Positions 7,201 through 14,074 of a stretch of DNA of 16,032 nt are shown piece after piece (position 1 is the first letter of the stretch; the number at the start of each line of letters is the position of its first letter). A program made the position numbers and the translations under genes. The DNA comes from Candidatus Methanophagaceae archaeon (GTDB lineage Archaea > Halobacteriota > Syntropharchaeia > Alkanophagales > Methanospirareceae), in contig QENJ01000054.1 in NCBI GenBank assembly GCA_013374505.1, forward strand, positions 1 to 16,032, given 5' to 3'. The notes below the pieces were generated by a model. That model was given only the letters and a program-made list of their open reading frames with translations. It was not told the DNA's origin and did no database searches.

Positions 7201-7210
7201 TTTTATATTC
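7201..7210 (+). promoter_or_regulatory. TATA-like box of the signal peptidase gene
   Basis: TTTTATATTC is centred about 26 bases before ATG 7232, so transcription would begin at or next to the start codon. The weak ribosome-binding sequence before this gene (TTAAGAG) fits leaderless translation. Confidence 0.35.
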
Positions 7211-7231
7211 TTAAAGACAGAAGTTAAGAGT

Positions 7232-7960
7232 ATGGAACCATTATTAGCAGCGGTAATATTTGGTGTAGTCATAACATTAGTGTATTACATCTTCTATTTA
7301 GTGGTAGTAAAGGGTTTTGAACCACCTATTCGCATCTTCAACTATTTTAAAGGCCGATACACGAAATACTCGCGAAATCAAAAGGTAAAAGAGAAGATGA
7401 GGGAATATGAAACCGTTTGTGGCATGCACAAGCCCTCGGTTCTTGGTTCAACCATCGTATTTGCTATACTCGTCCTCTTTATATCTCTGCTTCTTTTTAA
7501 AGTCGTATTCTTCACGGTTATAACCACTGGCAGTATGAGTCCCACGTTTGAGCGTGGCGACCTTGTGCTAATGCAACGAGTGCATATCGAGCCAGTTGAG
7601 GGCGATATAATAACGCTCGAAAGAAAAGAGAGCATGTTACCTATCACGCACCGAGTAGTTGCCGTAACGGAAGATGGTGTGAGAACAAAGGGTGATGCTG
7701 CCGGGAGTGTTGACCCCTGGACCGCGCCCAGGGAAGACATACAGGCTGAAGCCATCCAGGTGGGCCAGAAACCGATAGTATTAAAAAACGTTGGCGATTA
7801 TTTCATCCTAGATACAAGCGAGATGCGTGTGGGTAGATATGGTACGGAATATGCGTTCATAAAGAACGTATTCGCAACAGTAAAGATGTATGGCTATGCT
7901 TTGTGCATCATTGCGATCTTAGGCTACGTATTATTGACGCTGAAGGAGATGAAGAGTTAA
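7232..7960 (+). CDS. Type I signal peptidase, archaeal Ser-His-Asp type
   Basis: This membrane protease removes signal peptides from exported proteins on the outer face of the membrane. The 242-aa protein has the box-B motif TTGSMSPTFERGD (98-110), with catalytic S101 just before M102, H140 in THRVVAV and two acidic residues, D155 and D161, in KGDAAGSVDPW. A His in place of the bacterial Lys, plus paired Asp six residues apart, is the archaeal/ER-type arrangement. Hydrophobic segments are at about 4-26, 71-97 and 219-236. The first is separated from the usual membrane anchor by a basic stretch of about 40 residues, so the protein has one more N-terminal helix than a minimal archaeal enzyme. 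It is divergent from dapB and has no downstream partner on the same strand in close range. Confidence 0.92.
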   Translation: MEPLLAAVIFGVVITLVYYIFYLVVVKGFEPPIRIFNYFKGRYTKYSRNQKVKEKMREYETVCGMHKPSVLGSTIVFAILVLFISLLLFKVVFFTVITTGSMSPTFERGDLVLMQRVHIEPVEGDIITLERKESMLPITHRVVAVTEDGVRTKGDAAGSVDPWTAPREDIQAEAIQVGQKPIVLKNVGDYFILDTSEMRVGRYGTEYAFIKNVFATVKMYGYALCIIAILGYVLLTLKEMKS

Positions 7961-7979
7961 TAGACTTGTTGCTACTTAT

Positions 7980-8321
7980 TTAGTTCAATTTCTTCCAGTC
8001 CAGGGATGAAACAAGTAAAATAATCACGGTATACGCTATAAAAGCGATTAGGGCGGGCGTATCGAATAAGGAAGCTAGTGAATAAACGTCTAGCTGAACC
8101 AGCTTCAAACAGCACAGAACAATACCGAATATTGCACCCCATTTCTTGCTTAACCCGAGTCCATAGCCCGTAATTAAAAAACCAAATCCTGTTAGAAGCG
8201 CAAAAACTGCCTCAGATGCAAAATCAGGATAATTGAATCGCAATATATTCAGGGCAATTACAATTCCGACTACATAAAATACTAGCGAAGTCCAAAATGT
8301 TGCGGGTCTTTTGTGTTTCAT
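7980..8321 (-). CDS. Small four-helix membrane protein, unrecognised
   Basis: A 113-aa protein with four predicted membrane segments (about residues 9-26, 37-55, 62-76 and 88-106), a basic start (MKHKRP) and a basic end (DWKKLN). I do not recognise the family. It converges with the signal peptidase gene (19-base gap) and diverges from the DUF84 gene. Continuous hydrophobic segments with charged loops support a real gene over a chance frame, but there is no strong ribosome-binding site ahead of ATG 8321-8319. The location suggests no function beyond a membrane role. Confidence 0.7.
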   Translation of the reverse strand: MKHKRPATFWTSLVFYVVGIVIALNILRFNYPDFASEAVFALLTGFGFLITGYGLGLSKKWGAIFGIVLCCLKLVQLDVYSLASLFDTPALIAFIAYTVIILLVSSLDWKKLN

Positions 8322-8353
8322 AATTACCGTGTACTCAGTTAGTTCATTGGTTG

Positions 8354-8363
8354 GTATAAAACT
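8354..8363 (+). promoter_or_regulatory. TATA box of the DUF84 gene
   Basis: GTATAAAACT closely resembles the archaeal TATA consensus. It lies about 35 bases before ATG 8393, giving a predicted transcript start around 8380-8385 and a leader of about 10 bases. Confidence 0.45.
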
Positions 8364-8392
8364 TATTCACAAAGCAGGACGATTAAATCTTT

Positions 8393-8926
8393 ATGAAAGT
8401 CTTAGTTGGCTCTCGGAACACCGTGAAATTAGAAGCGACAAAGGAAGCGTTTTCTATATATTTCGATAGTGTTGATGTAGAATGTATCGGCGTGGACAGT
8501 AAAGTATCCAATCAGCCAATAGAAGATGAAACATTTGTTGGTGCCAGAAATAGAGCGCTTGCATTGAGCAGGATTAATGAAGAGCGGAATATTAGAGCCG
8601 AGTTCTTTGTGGGTATTGAAGGCGGGATAAAGAAATTGTTTGGTCGGTGGTTCACTTTTGGTGTGATCTGTATTATGGACGATACAGGAAGAGTAGGATA
8701 TGGGACTTCACCGTTCTTTGTGCTGCCTTCGGACTTCACAGAAAAGCTTTTGGGTGGTACCGAACTCGGAGATGTGATGGATGATCTGATTGGTGAAAAG
8801 AACACGAAACAAAAACAGGGTGCTGTTGGGTATTTCACTAAAGGGGCGATGGATAGGAGACGGTTTTATGTGGCGGGGTTAACAGTTGCGTTGATTCCGT
8901 TTTTGAATGCGGATTTGTTTTTTTAG
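8393..8926 (+). CDS. Inosine/xanthosine triphosphatase (DUF84/YjjX family)
   Basis: This house-cleaning enzyme hydrolyses deaminated purine nucleoside triphosphates (ITP, XTP) to keep them out of nucleic acids. The 177-aa protein has the family landmarks in order: VGSRNTVK (5-12), VSNQP (38-42), E46 with GARNRA (50-55), GIEGG (74-78), GYGTSPFFVLP (102-112), and QGAVGYFTKG (142-151) followed by the basic RRR at 155-157. Length and motif order are normal for the family; it differs from the HAM1/RdgB type, which has other motifs. It is preceded by a good TATA box and has no partner on its strand. Confidence 0.93.
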   Translation: MKVLVGSRNTVKLEATKEAFSIYFDSVDVECIGVDSKVSNQPIEDETFVGARNRALALSRINEERNIRAEFFVGIEGGIKKLFGRWFTFGVICIMDDTGRVGYGTSPFFVLPSDFTEKLLGGTELGDVMDDLIGEKNTKQKQGAVGYFTKGAMDRRRFYVAGLTVALIPFLNADLFF

Positions 8927-9014
8927 GTGTGACCGCCTATTACGCCGAACACAGGGAATTTGATGAAATAAAAGGAATACGGGCAATGCACCTAGATAAA
9001 AATTATCTGTGCGG

Positions 9015-9962
9015 CTATAAGCTACCTAAACCTACTTGCTGCTTTCCCGTCTCTAAAAACGTTTCTGCTATCCCATGACCAAGCTCTCTTGCAAATATAC
9101 CGAAGAACGACTCAAAAGGTGATTTTTTCCCGTATTCAACCACTTTTGGCTTACCTTTAAGCCCTGCCAGTCCCGCTGCGAGGTCAACAGCATCCTGAAA
9201 ATTGCCTAACTCATCTACCAAACCCAGCTCTTTTGCCTGCCTACCAGTAAAAATCCTACCATCAGCAAGTTCTAAGACCTCGCTCTCGTTCATCTGTCTT
9301 CCTTCCGCTACTGCGTGAACAAACTGAGAATATATGTCGTCAATCATTTCCTGAAGGATTTGACGCTCTTCTTCGGTCATATTTCTAAGTGGCGACCCGA
9401 GGTCTTTATATTTACCGCTCTTTATGACGTTAGATCTTACCCCATACTTCTCAAGCAGCTCAGAGTACTGCAACTGTGAAAAGATAACGCCAATGCTCCC
9501 GGTTATTGTCCCGGGATTCGCAACTATTTTATCTGCACCGCAGGCAACATAATAGCCACCCGAAGCAGCTACATCGCTCATCGAAGCCACCACTATCTTG
9601 CCATTACCTCGTGCCTTATGTACCTCTTCATGTAATTCCTGCGAGGCGGCTGCGCTGCCACCCGGACTATTTATCCGGAGTATAATTGCCTTTACCGATG
9701 AATCTTCACCTGCACGTTTTATCTGCTCTGCAATATCATCTGCACCTGATTCCAATCCAAATATCCCAAATCCACTTCTGCCACCCACGATTGAACCTTC
9801 AATGTTGATTAAAACGATTTTACCACCGCTTAGGCCGTCACGATCAAATGGACTTCTCGCTATGATAGCAATTCCTATCACAGTGGAAGCCAGGCAGATA
9901 CCTAATAAGAACAATGCGATGCCTTTCTTTTTGTCTTCAATTATCGCTTTAAAACTCACCAT
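9015..9962 (-). CDS. sppA: Signal peptide peptidase SppA, S49 family
   Basis: SppA is a membrane-anchored serine protease that degrades cleaved signal peptides and takes part in membrane protein turnover. The 315-aa protein has one N-terminal anchor (about 14-35) and the single-domain short form of the S49 fold. Motifs include RINSPGGS (96-103), SDVAASGGYYVACGADKI with catalytic S134, and IKSGKYKDLGSP with K186. The spacing of 52 residues equals that of Ser147/Lys199 in Bacillus SppA, so both dyad residues are present. An excellent ribosome site (GGAGGT, minus strand of 9969-9974) lies six bases before ATG 9962. It is the third gene of a minus-strand operon, 19 bases after the Yip1-like gene. 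The upstream signal peptidase gene at 7232 acts on the same substrates but is a separate transcription unit. Confidence 0.94.
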   Translation of the reverse strand: MVSFKAIIEDKKKGIALFLLGICLASTVIGIAIIARSPFDRDGLSGGKIVLINIEGSIVGGRSGFGIFGLESGADDIAEQIKRAGEDSSVKAIILRINSPGGSAAASQELHEEVHKARGNGKIVVASMSDVAASGGYYVACGADKIVANPGTITGSIGVIFSQLQYSELLEKYGVRSNVIKSGKYKDLGSPLRNMTEEERQILQEMIDDIYSQFVHAVAEGRQMNESEVLELADGRIFTGRQAKELGLVDELGNFQDAVDLAAGLAGLKGKPKVVEYGKKSPFESFFGIFARELGHGIAETFLETGKQQVGLGSL

Positions 9963-9968
9963 TTAAAA

Positions 9969-9974
9969 ACCTCC
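9969..9974 (-). promoter_or_regulatory. Shine-Dalgarno site of sppA
   Basis: GGAGGT on the minus strand, six bases before the sppA ATG. It fixes the start at 9962 and shows that this organism uses strong ribosome-binding sites for internal operon genes. Confidence 0.7.
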
Positions 9975-9981
9975 GTAGTTA

Positions 9982-10611
9982 TCATAACCCTGAAATCAAA
10001 AAAAGACCTATGAATATAAGTATAAACACAAGCACTGCAAGAACTACAATTGGTAGAACGAGAGTTGCAATTGCCCTACCGGTAGAGAATTTTTGTGCCT
10101 CTCGAATTGCAAGAACATCCAGTATTAAAACCCAGATTGCTAAAAAGCTGCCCAGTACAATAGCTATAAAAGCGCCGGTCAAACCACCAGAAAGCATGAC
10201 GATTAATCCAATTGGCGCCTGGAATATGTTAGGAAGCGAAGCAAAACCCATCAGAACCAACATTTCGGTGAAAGTGCCCTCCTTTCCTCCGAGAAGTTTT
10301 GCTACTATGTGACATATGCCTGCGAAAAAGACCCAGCTAATAAAACCACCGACTACGCTTGAGGTCATGGAAGTAATAGGAGAAATCCTCATCGCGTCAA
10401 AATCCGGTGCCACGGGTTCAAAACCAGAAAACTCGGTAAACAAAGACATAACCGTACTTTGTGTTAATAAAGTCCCGATTCCACTACAAACACATGCTAT
10501 TAGAACTATTGTAGCTGCAATAGTTAGTGACGTTCTCTCTTCTAACAGCCGTCTGAACGTAGAAGCAGGAGTGAACAATGTCCCGGAAATAGCTTCTAAC
10601 AGGTCAGCCAA
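9982..10611 (-). CDS. Yip1-domain-like multi-pass membrane protein
   Basis: A 209-aa protein with five predicted membrane helices (about 29-49, 85-108, 117-140, 143-168 and 179-207) and a short soluble N-terminus MADLLEAISGTLFTPASTFR. The N-terminal pattern of a Pro followed by a Phe/Arg-rich amphipathic stretch, then five helices, is that of prokaryotic Yip1-domain proteins; the exact role of these proteins is not established. It starts with TTG at 10611-10609, immediately after the TAA of the zinc-ribbon gene. AAGGGTG on the minus strand within the end of that gene gives a ribosome site about nine bases ahead, which supports the TTG start and translational coupling. Its place between the zinc ribbon and SppA suggests a membrane role related to SppA. 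Confidence 0.82.
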   Translation of the reverse strand: MADLLEAISGTLFTPASTFRRLLEERTSLTIAATIVLIACVCSGIGTLLTQSTVMSLFTEFSGFEPVAPDFDAMRISPITSMTSSVVGGFISWVFFAGICHIVAKLLGGKEGTFTEMLVLMGFASLPNIFQAPIGLIVMLSGGLTGAFIAIVLGSFLAIWVLILDVLAIREAQKFSTGRAIATLVLPIVVLAVLVFILIFIGLFLISGL

Positions 10612-10803
10612 TTATTCCGCACCCTTTCTTTTTGCATAGTCAGCCCTAATTGCCTGAGCCATCCCCTCATTTGCTTCCACGATAAACGAGCTGATATGAC
10701 CACAGTTCTTACAATGGTACACGAAACCAGTCATCCCCCCTTTTTCGTAGTACAGGTCCGCGCTACCACAAACAGAACACACTTTTAGCGTCTCTTCTTC
10801 CAT
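10612..10803 (-). CDS. Small zinc-ribbon protein
   Basis: A 63-aa protein with two Cys pairs, CSVC (9-12) and CKNC (31-34), forming a zinc ribbon. The spacing and aromatic residues between the pairs are those of rubredoxin/TFIIS-like ribbons. The rest is a short charged C-terminal tail. It is the first gene of the operon leading to the Yip1-like protein and SppA, and its stop codon abuts the TTG start of the next gene. Possible roles are a nucleic-acid or protein-binding adaptor; the sequence does not decide. Confidence 0.82.
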   Translation of the reverse strand: MEEETLKVCSVCGSADLYYEKGGMTGFVYHCKNCGHISSFIVEANEGMAQAIRADYAKRKGAE

Positions 10804-11163
10804 GATCTGTTATTAGTCCTATTTCTTATTATAGCTTTCAACAAGCATAAATATTACACTGTCCTAATTTATAGTTTTCGCGTGACTCAGTCAGGCGAGT
10901 CGAACCACAGAAAATACACGGTACAAAATAGTATTTCTAGAACACCCAGTAAATAGTTTACCCATTTTGATAAAAAGCATAGACACAGATTTTACCGATT
11001 TTCACAGGCGCTACTGTCATGTTTATTAAGTTTTTACGGGTTGAATCAAAATTTGAAAACTACACTACTTTAAACCGGTGTTAATCAGCGTTAATCTGTG
11101 TCGTAAAAATCATTGAAAAATGATACCGTTCTGGTAAATGATTAGTTGTGAGTTCCCTTACAC
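10804..11163. other. Gene-free region with operon promoter and inverted repeat
   Basis: No open frame looks like a gene. The part next to the zinc-ribbon gene is AT-rich and contains several TATA-like candidates on the minus strand, near 10830-10836, 10847-10853 and 10868-10873, so it should carry the promoter of the zinc ribbon-Yip1-sppA operon. The part from about 10963 to 11118 is the inverted repeat listed separately. A secF gene, which often lies beside secD, is not here. Confidence 0.5.
10963..11118. repeat. ACACAGATT-type inverted repeat, about 155 bases
   Basis: The left arm (about 10963-11009, with AGACACAGATTTTACCGATT and TTCACAGG) and the right arm (about 11076-11118, with CCGGTGTTAATCAGCG, TTAATCTGTGTCG and AAAAATCA) are imperfect inverse complements around about 65 unpaired bases. 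It shares the ACACAGATT core and overall design with the repeat at 1571-1641. It is non-coding and lies downstream of secD (minus strand). A non-autonomous mobile repeat is the simplest reading. Confidence 0.6.
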
Positions 11164-12840
11164 CTAAATTATGGTTTCCATTATCTTTGCATAAGCAGGT
11201 CGCGTAATAAAAATCCCTATCAGCAGCCCCACTATAGTCACAATCGCGAAACCGCGCAATGTACCAAGCGCCATAAATGCAAGCGCAAGCATCGCTACGA
11301 TGGTGGTTGTCGCAGAAACGAATATTATACCAAACGCAAACGAGATCCGTTTTCGATACATGCTTATAGAAGATTTACCCCCCGAAAGCACTTCATCGGT
11401 TATTATCACCAACTGGTCCACTCCCGTGCCTATCACTGCGATTATCCCGGCAATGCTTGCCAGATCTAACTGCCACTTTCCAGCCGAGAGAATAAATGCC
11501 GATACAATGAATAATACAGCAATTCCTGCTGTTAAGTCTGCTACCGGGTAGTCCCACCATTTCAGTGTGCCACCAATAAGTAGCACTATTATTAGTATTC
11601 CCATCATGCCGATTATCAGCCAATTTACCGCGGCTATAAGCCCTAATATCAGTATGATCTCGCTAAGAAGTACGAAGAACATCGGCAGAACTATCTTTTT
11701 CTCTCGGTATCGCAAGAAAACGACTAGCGTAACGGAAATAAGAGCAAGTAAACCCGCAATTACTGCACCTTTCTTGAATGTCGCCCCTAAATACGCGGGT
11801 ACCTCTCCTGACCCCATCACCTTTACATTTACCGGTAACGCACCTGCTTTTAAGTGTATTATCAGTTCCTTTGCACGCTTCAAACCTTCATTCCCTACTC
11901 CTGTTTGTGATATTAAACTATACCGGGGCTCTGTTCGCAGGTCTTCCGCAAGCTTAGGCGATAGCGGTCCGCTGTACACTACCACATCGTCAAGAAGCAT
12001 AGTTAGTTCATGGTCCTCAGGATTATCTAAGGCACCGTATTCTATCGCAGCATCTCGTAGTGCCTCCGCACCTTTCTCTGTTAACGAAAATGGTGCACCC
12101 CAAGGTTTCCTTTCTCCTGTTCTTTCGGGAACCATCCTCACGCTCTGTATCCCTTCGCTGCCGTAAACGACATGCACGGAGATATTCGCCATCTCTTTTA
12201 ATCGCTGCCCCACGTTTATGTCTCCAGCAGTGCCATTTGTCTGTATCCGTATCTCGAATTTACCGGGATTGCCCACCAAATTCTTCGCGGTCTTTATGTC
12301 TATACCCGCTAAGTCAATGACAATGAGGTTGTTACCCACAGTTCTTATGGCTGTGCTTGCTAATCCCAGCATATTTAATTTCGTCTCTATTATTCGGCGA
12401 GTTTCCTCTCGCGTTTCCTGTGTTATCCCGCCCTCAAAATAATCCGTGCCATCGGCGCGCTTCGCTATGCTCCCGTTAATGCCCGCTAACACCTCGGTTA
12501 ACTGCTCTTTTGTGACTGTCTTCCTTATCTCATACTCATATTCGTCCTCTTTCTCCGTCCTATAAAATAAAACATCAGTATCCAGCGCATCATCAAGGAA
12601 TGAGGAAACTTCGCTCTCATTAACAGTAGCAGGCACGTCTATTCTGACAAGTGTACCTTCTAATTCCAACTGCAGCGATGAGCCCCCTACTAAATCCAGA
12701 CCATATTGTAAATTACCATTTATCCCGGCACCCGCAGGTGGAGTAGGATAAGCATAGATCGCAACAAGAGAGAATAGAATGAACAACAGCCACACTATTA
12801 CCCTTATGTCACTTATCAATCCCCTTTCCCCTTTATTCAT
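11164..12840 (-). CDS. secD: Protein-export membrane protein SecD, with an apparent internal insertion
   Basis: SecD, with SecF, uses the ion gradient to help pull proteins through the Sec channel. The 558-aa protein has the first helix at about 13-30, the family motif YGLDLVGGSSLQLEL (46-60), a large external domain to about 350, and then the C-terminal membrane region. The archaeal signature GTGVDQLVIITDE is at 471-483; D475 corresponds to the conserved proton-path Asp of bacterial SecD. Between the helix ending near 406 and LDLASIAGII (458-467) lie about 48 extra residues holding two hydrophobic segments, so seven rather than five helices follow the external domain. The start has GGAGTGAGGT before ATG 12840. 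No secF is present on either side in this window. Confidence 0.93.
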   Translation of the reverse strand: MNKGERGLISDIRVIVWLLFILFSLVAIYAYPTPPAGAGINGNLQYGLDLVGGSSLQLELEGTLVRIDVPATVNESEVSSFLDDALDTDVLFYRTEKEDEYEYEIRKTVTKEQLTEVLAGINGSIAKRADGTDYFEGGITQETREETRRIIETKLNMLGLASTAIRTVGNNLIVIDLAGIDIKTAKNLVGNPGKFEIRIQTNGTAGDINVGQRLKEMANISVHVVYGSEGIQSVRMVPERTGERKPWGAPFSLTEKGAEALRDAAIEYGALDNPEDHELTMLLDDVVVYSGPLSPKLAEDLRTEPRYSLISQTGVGNEGLKRAKELIIHLKAGALPVNVKVMGSGEVPAYLGATFKKGAVIAGLLALISVTLVVFLRYREKKIVLPMFFVLLSEIILILGLIAAVNWLIIGMMGILIIVLLIGGTLKWWDYPVADLTAGIAVLFIVSAFILSAGKWQLDLASIAGIIAVIGTGVDQLVIITDEVLSGGKSSISMYRKRISFAFGIIFVSATTTIVAMLALAFMALGTLRGFAIVTIVGLLIGIFITRPAYAKIMETII

Positions 12841-13007
12841 TGTTCCAGTACCTCACTCCATATACAGTATACCTGCAGAATATTATACCTGCAGAGTCAA
12901 TATAACCTTGATGTTTTAAAAGGTGATGTAAATTGTTTTTGTTTTTTTGATTTTCTTCTCTGTCTTCTTTACTATCGCCCTGCCACGCCACTTCAATTTG
13001 CAGGCTA
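12841..13007. other. Upstream region of secD with a 12-bp direct repeat
   Basis: TATACCTGCAGA occurs at 12868-12879 and again at 12884-12895, 16 bases apart, each with a CTGCAG core. On the minus strand these repeats overlap TATA-like sequences about 30-55 bases before the secD start, so they may be promoter and operator elements. A T-rich run at about 12930-12960 reads as A-rich in the direction of the transglutaminase-like gene and so is not an obvious terminator for it. Confidence 0.4.
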
Positions 13008-13946
13008 TTACCAATTGATTTCCACGTTCGTAACCACGCCCAACGGTTTCCAGCAGTACCCGCCTAAATCCTCCTGGCGTTCCATCAACCGCTCACGTTT
13101 TGCATCCAATTCGTTTCCATCACACTCCAGGTCATTCTCTTTTGCTTTCAGCGCATTATACATATTGTTCAGTCGTTCATATTCTTCAGTGTCTCGTATA
13201 CACGTTCTCCCGCCCGCCGCCGCCTCATACGCATCCACTTCTTTCGCGTGCGCCGCGATCGCTTCGTTATAGCCCTTTACCTCTCTGTTGTATATATCTA
13301 GCTCCCGGTTATGCACGTCCCATTTCGCGGCATAGCCCTCATAGAACCAGTATCCCCGAGATGCCGCTCCGTCTATGCTAATCAGTCCGTACTCCTTTCC
13401 TTCTACTACATACGCAATCTTATCGCATGAATAATTAAAATGAGGACAGTTCTTAGATGAATGTTTGACTATTTGATCCAGAGACACAGTATGCTGAAAA
13501 CCTTCGCCGGTACAATCCACATAAACTAAGCCCTTATCTGTGGTATTGAACATATTGAGTGCATGCCCTTCTACTTCATCCGAAACAAGCTGCACACCGA
13601 TAAACGCTGTTTTTATGCCCGCTATCTCGGCGTTGTTATGCAACATCTCGGCAAAATCCGCGCAAACAAATGTGCCTTCTATATACAGTTGCTCATCTGT
13701 GTCATCACTCGCCAGAAAAGATATTAGTTCGTCCCAGGTGGGGTCGGTGGCGTTCTTGTAGTTAACGAGGCACACTCGAGACCCCGCAGCTTTAGAATAT
13801 GGCAGTTTTTTGCTATTGACGTCTGACCGGAAGTACTCGACCGGGTCCGGTAACTTGGGCAGCGTTTCTGTGTAATGTGTGGCTGTGTACCCTAAGACCA
13901 GTAATATTAACAGAGTTACGATAAGAAAACCAGCTAAAAGCTTCAT
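13008..13946 (-). CDS. Membrane-anchored transglutaminase-like protein with C-terminal coiled coil
   Basis: A 312-aa protein with one N-terminal membrane helix (about 3-20, preceded by MK), which would place the rest outside the cell. A transglutaminase-like core has the Cys-His-Asp triad: C95 in GTFVCADFAEMLH, H128 in EVEGHALNMF and D144 in VYVDCTGEG. Such domains act as cysteine proteases or cross-linking enzymes. Four further cysteines (C145, C167, C174, C249) could form disulfides outside. Residues about 205-295 are highly charged with heptad-like spacing and are probably a coiled coil. A strong ribosome site (GGAGG, minus strand of 13955-13959) lies eight bases before the ATG. It is upstream of secD on the same strand with a 167-base gap, so co-transcription is possible but uncertain. 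The substrate is unknown. Confidence 0.8.
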   Translation of the reverse strand: MKLLAGFLIVTLLILLVLGYTATHYTETLPKLPDPVEYFRSDVNSKKLPYSKAAGSRVCLVNYKNATDPTWDELISFLASDDTDEQLYIEGTFVCADFAEMLHNNAEIAGIKTAFIGVQLVSDEVEGHALNMFNTTDKGLVYVDCTGEGFQHTVSLDQIVKHSSKNCPHFNYSCDKIAYVVEGKEYGLISIDGAASRGYWFYEGYAAKWDVHNRELDIYNREVKGYNEAIAAHAKEVDAYEAAAGGRTCIRDTEEYERLNNMYNALKAKENDLECDGNELDAKRERLMERQEDLGGYCWKPLGVVTNVEINW

Positions 13947-13954
13947 TACTCATT

Positions 13955-13959
13955 CCTCC
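13955..13959 (-). promoter_or_regulatory. Shine-Dalgarno site of the transglutaminase-like gene
   Basis: GGAGG (within AAAGGAGGAATG on the minus strand), eight bases before ATG 13946. It confirms the chosen start. Confidence 0.65.
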
Positions 13960-13978
13960 TTTATAACTATACCTACGA

Positions 13979-13988
13979 CTTTATAAGC
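13979..13988 (-). promoter_or_regulatory. TATA box of the transglutaminase-like gene
   Basis: GCTTATAAAG on the minus strand, about 37 bases before the start codon. At archaeal spacing transcription would start near 13957, which leaves little room upstream of the ribosome site. A second candidate, GTTATAAAGG, overlaps the ribosome-binding region and is too close to serve. Confidence 0.4.
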
Positions 13989-14074
13989 GTCATCAATAAT
14001 CCACAAAAATAATCGTGTGACTTTAGATTGTTTTTCTTTTTGTACCCGTTATCTTTTTTGTGAAAAGTCAATAA

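Noticed and set aside
11567..12166. Plus-strand 199-codon frame opposite secD
   Set aside because: Antisense shadow of the SecD membrane region; hydrophobic helices on one strand commonly leave open Ser/Ile/Pro-rich frames on the other.
12930..12960. T-rich run between the transglutaminase-like gene and secD as a terminator
   Set aside because: Both neighbouring genes are on the minus strand, where this run reads as A, whereas archaeal termination uses T on the coding strand.
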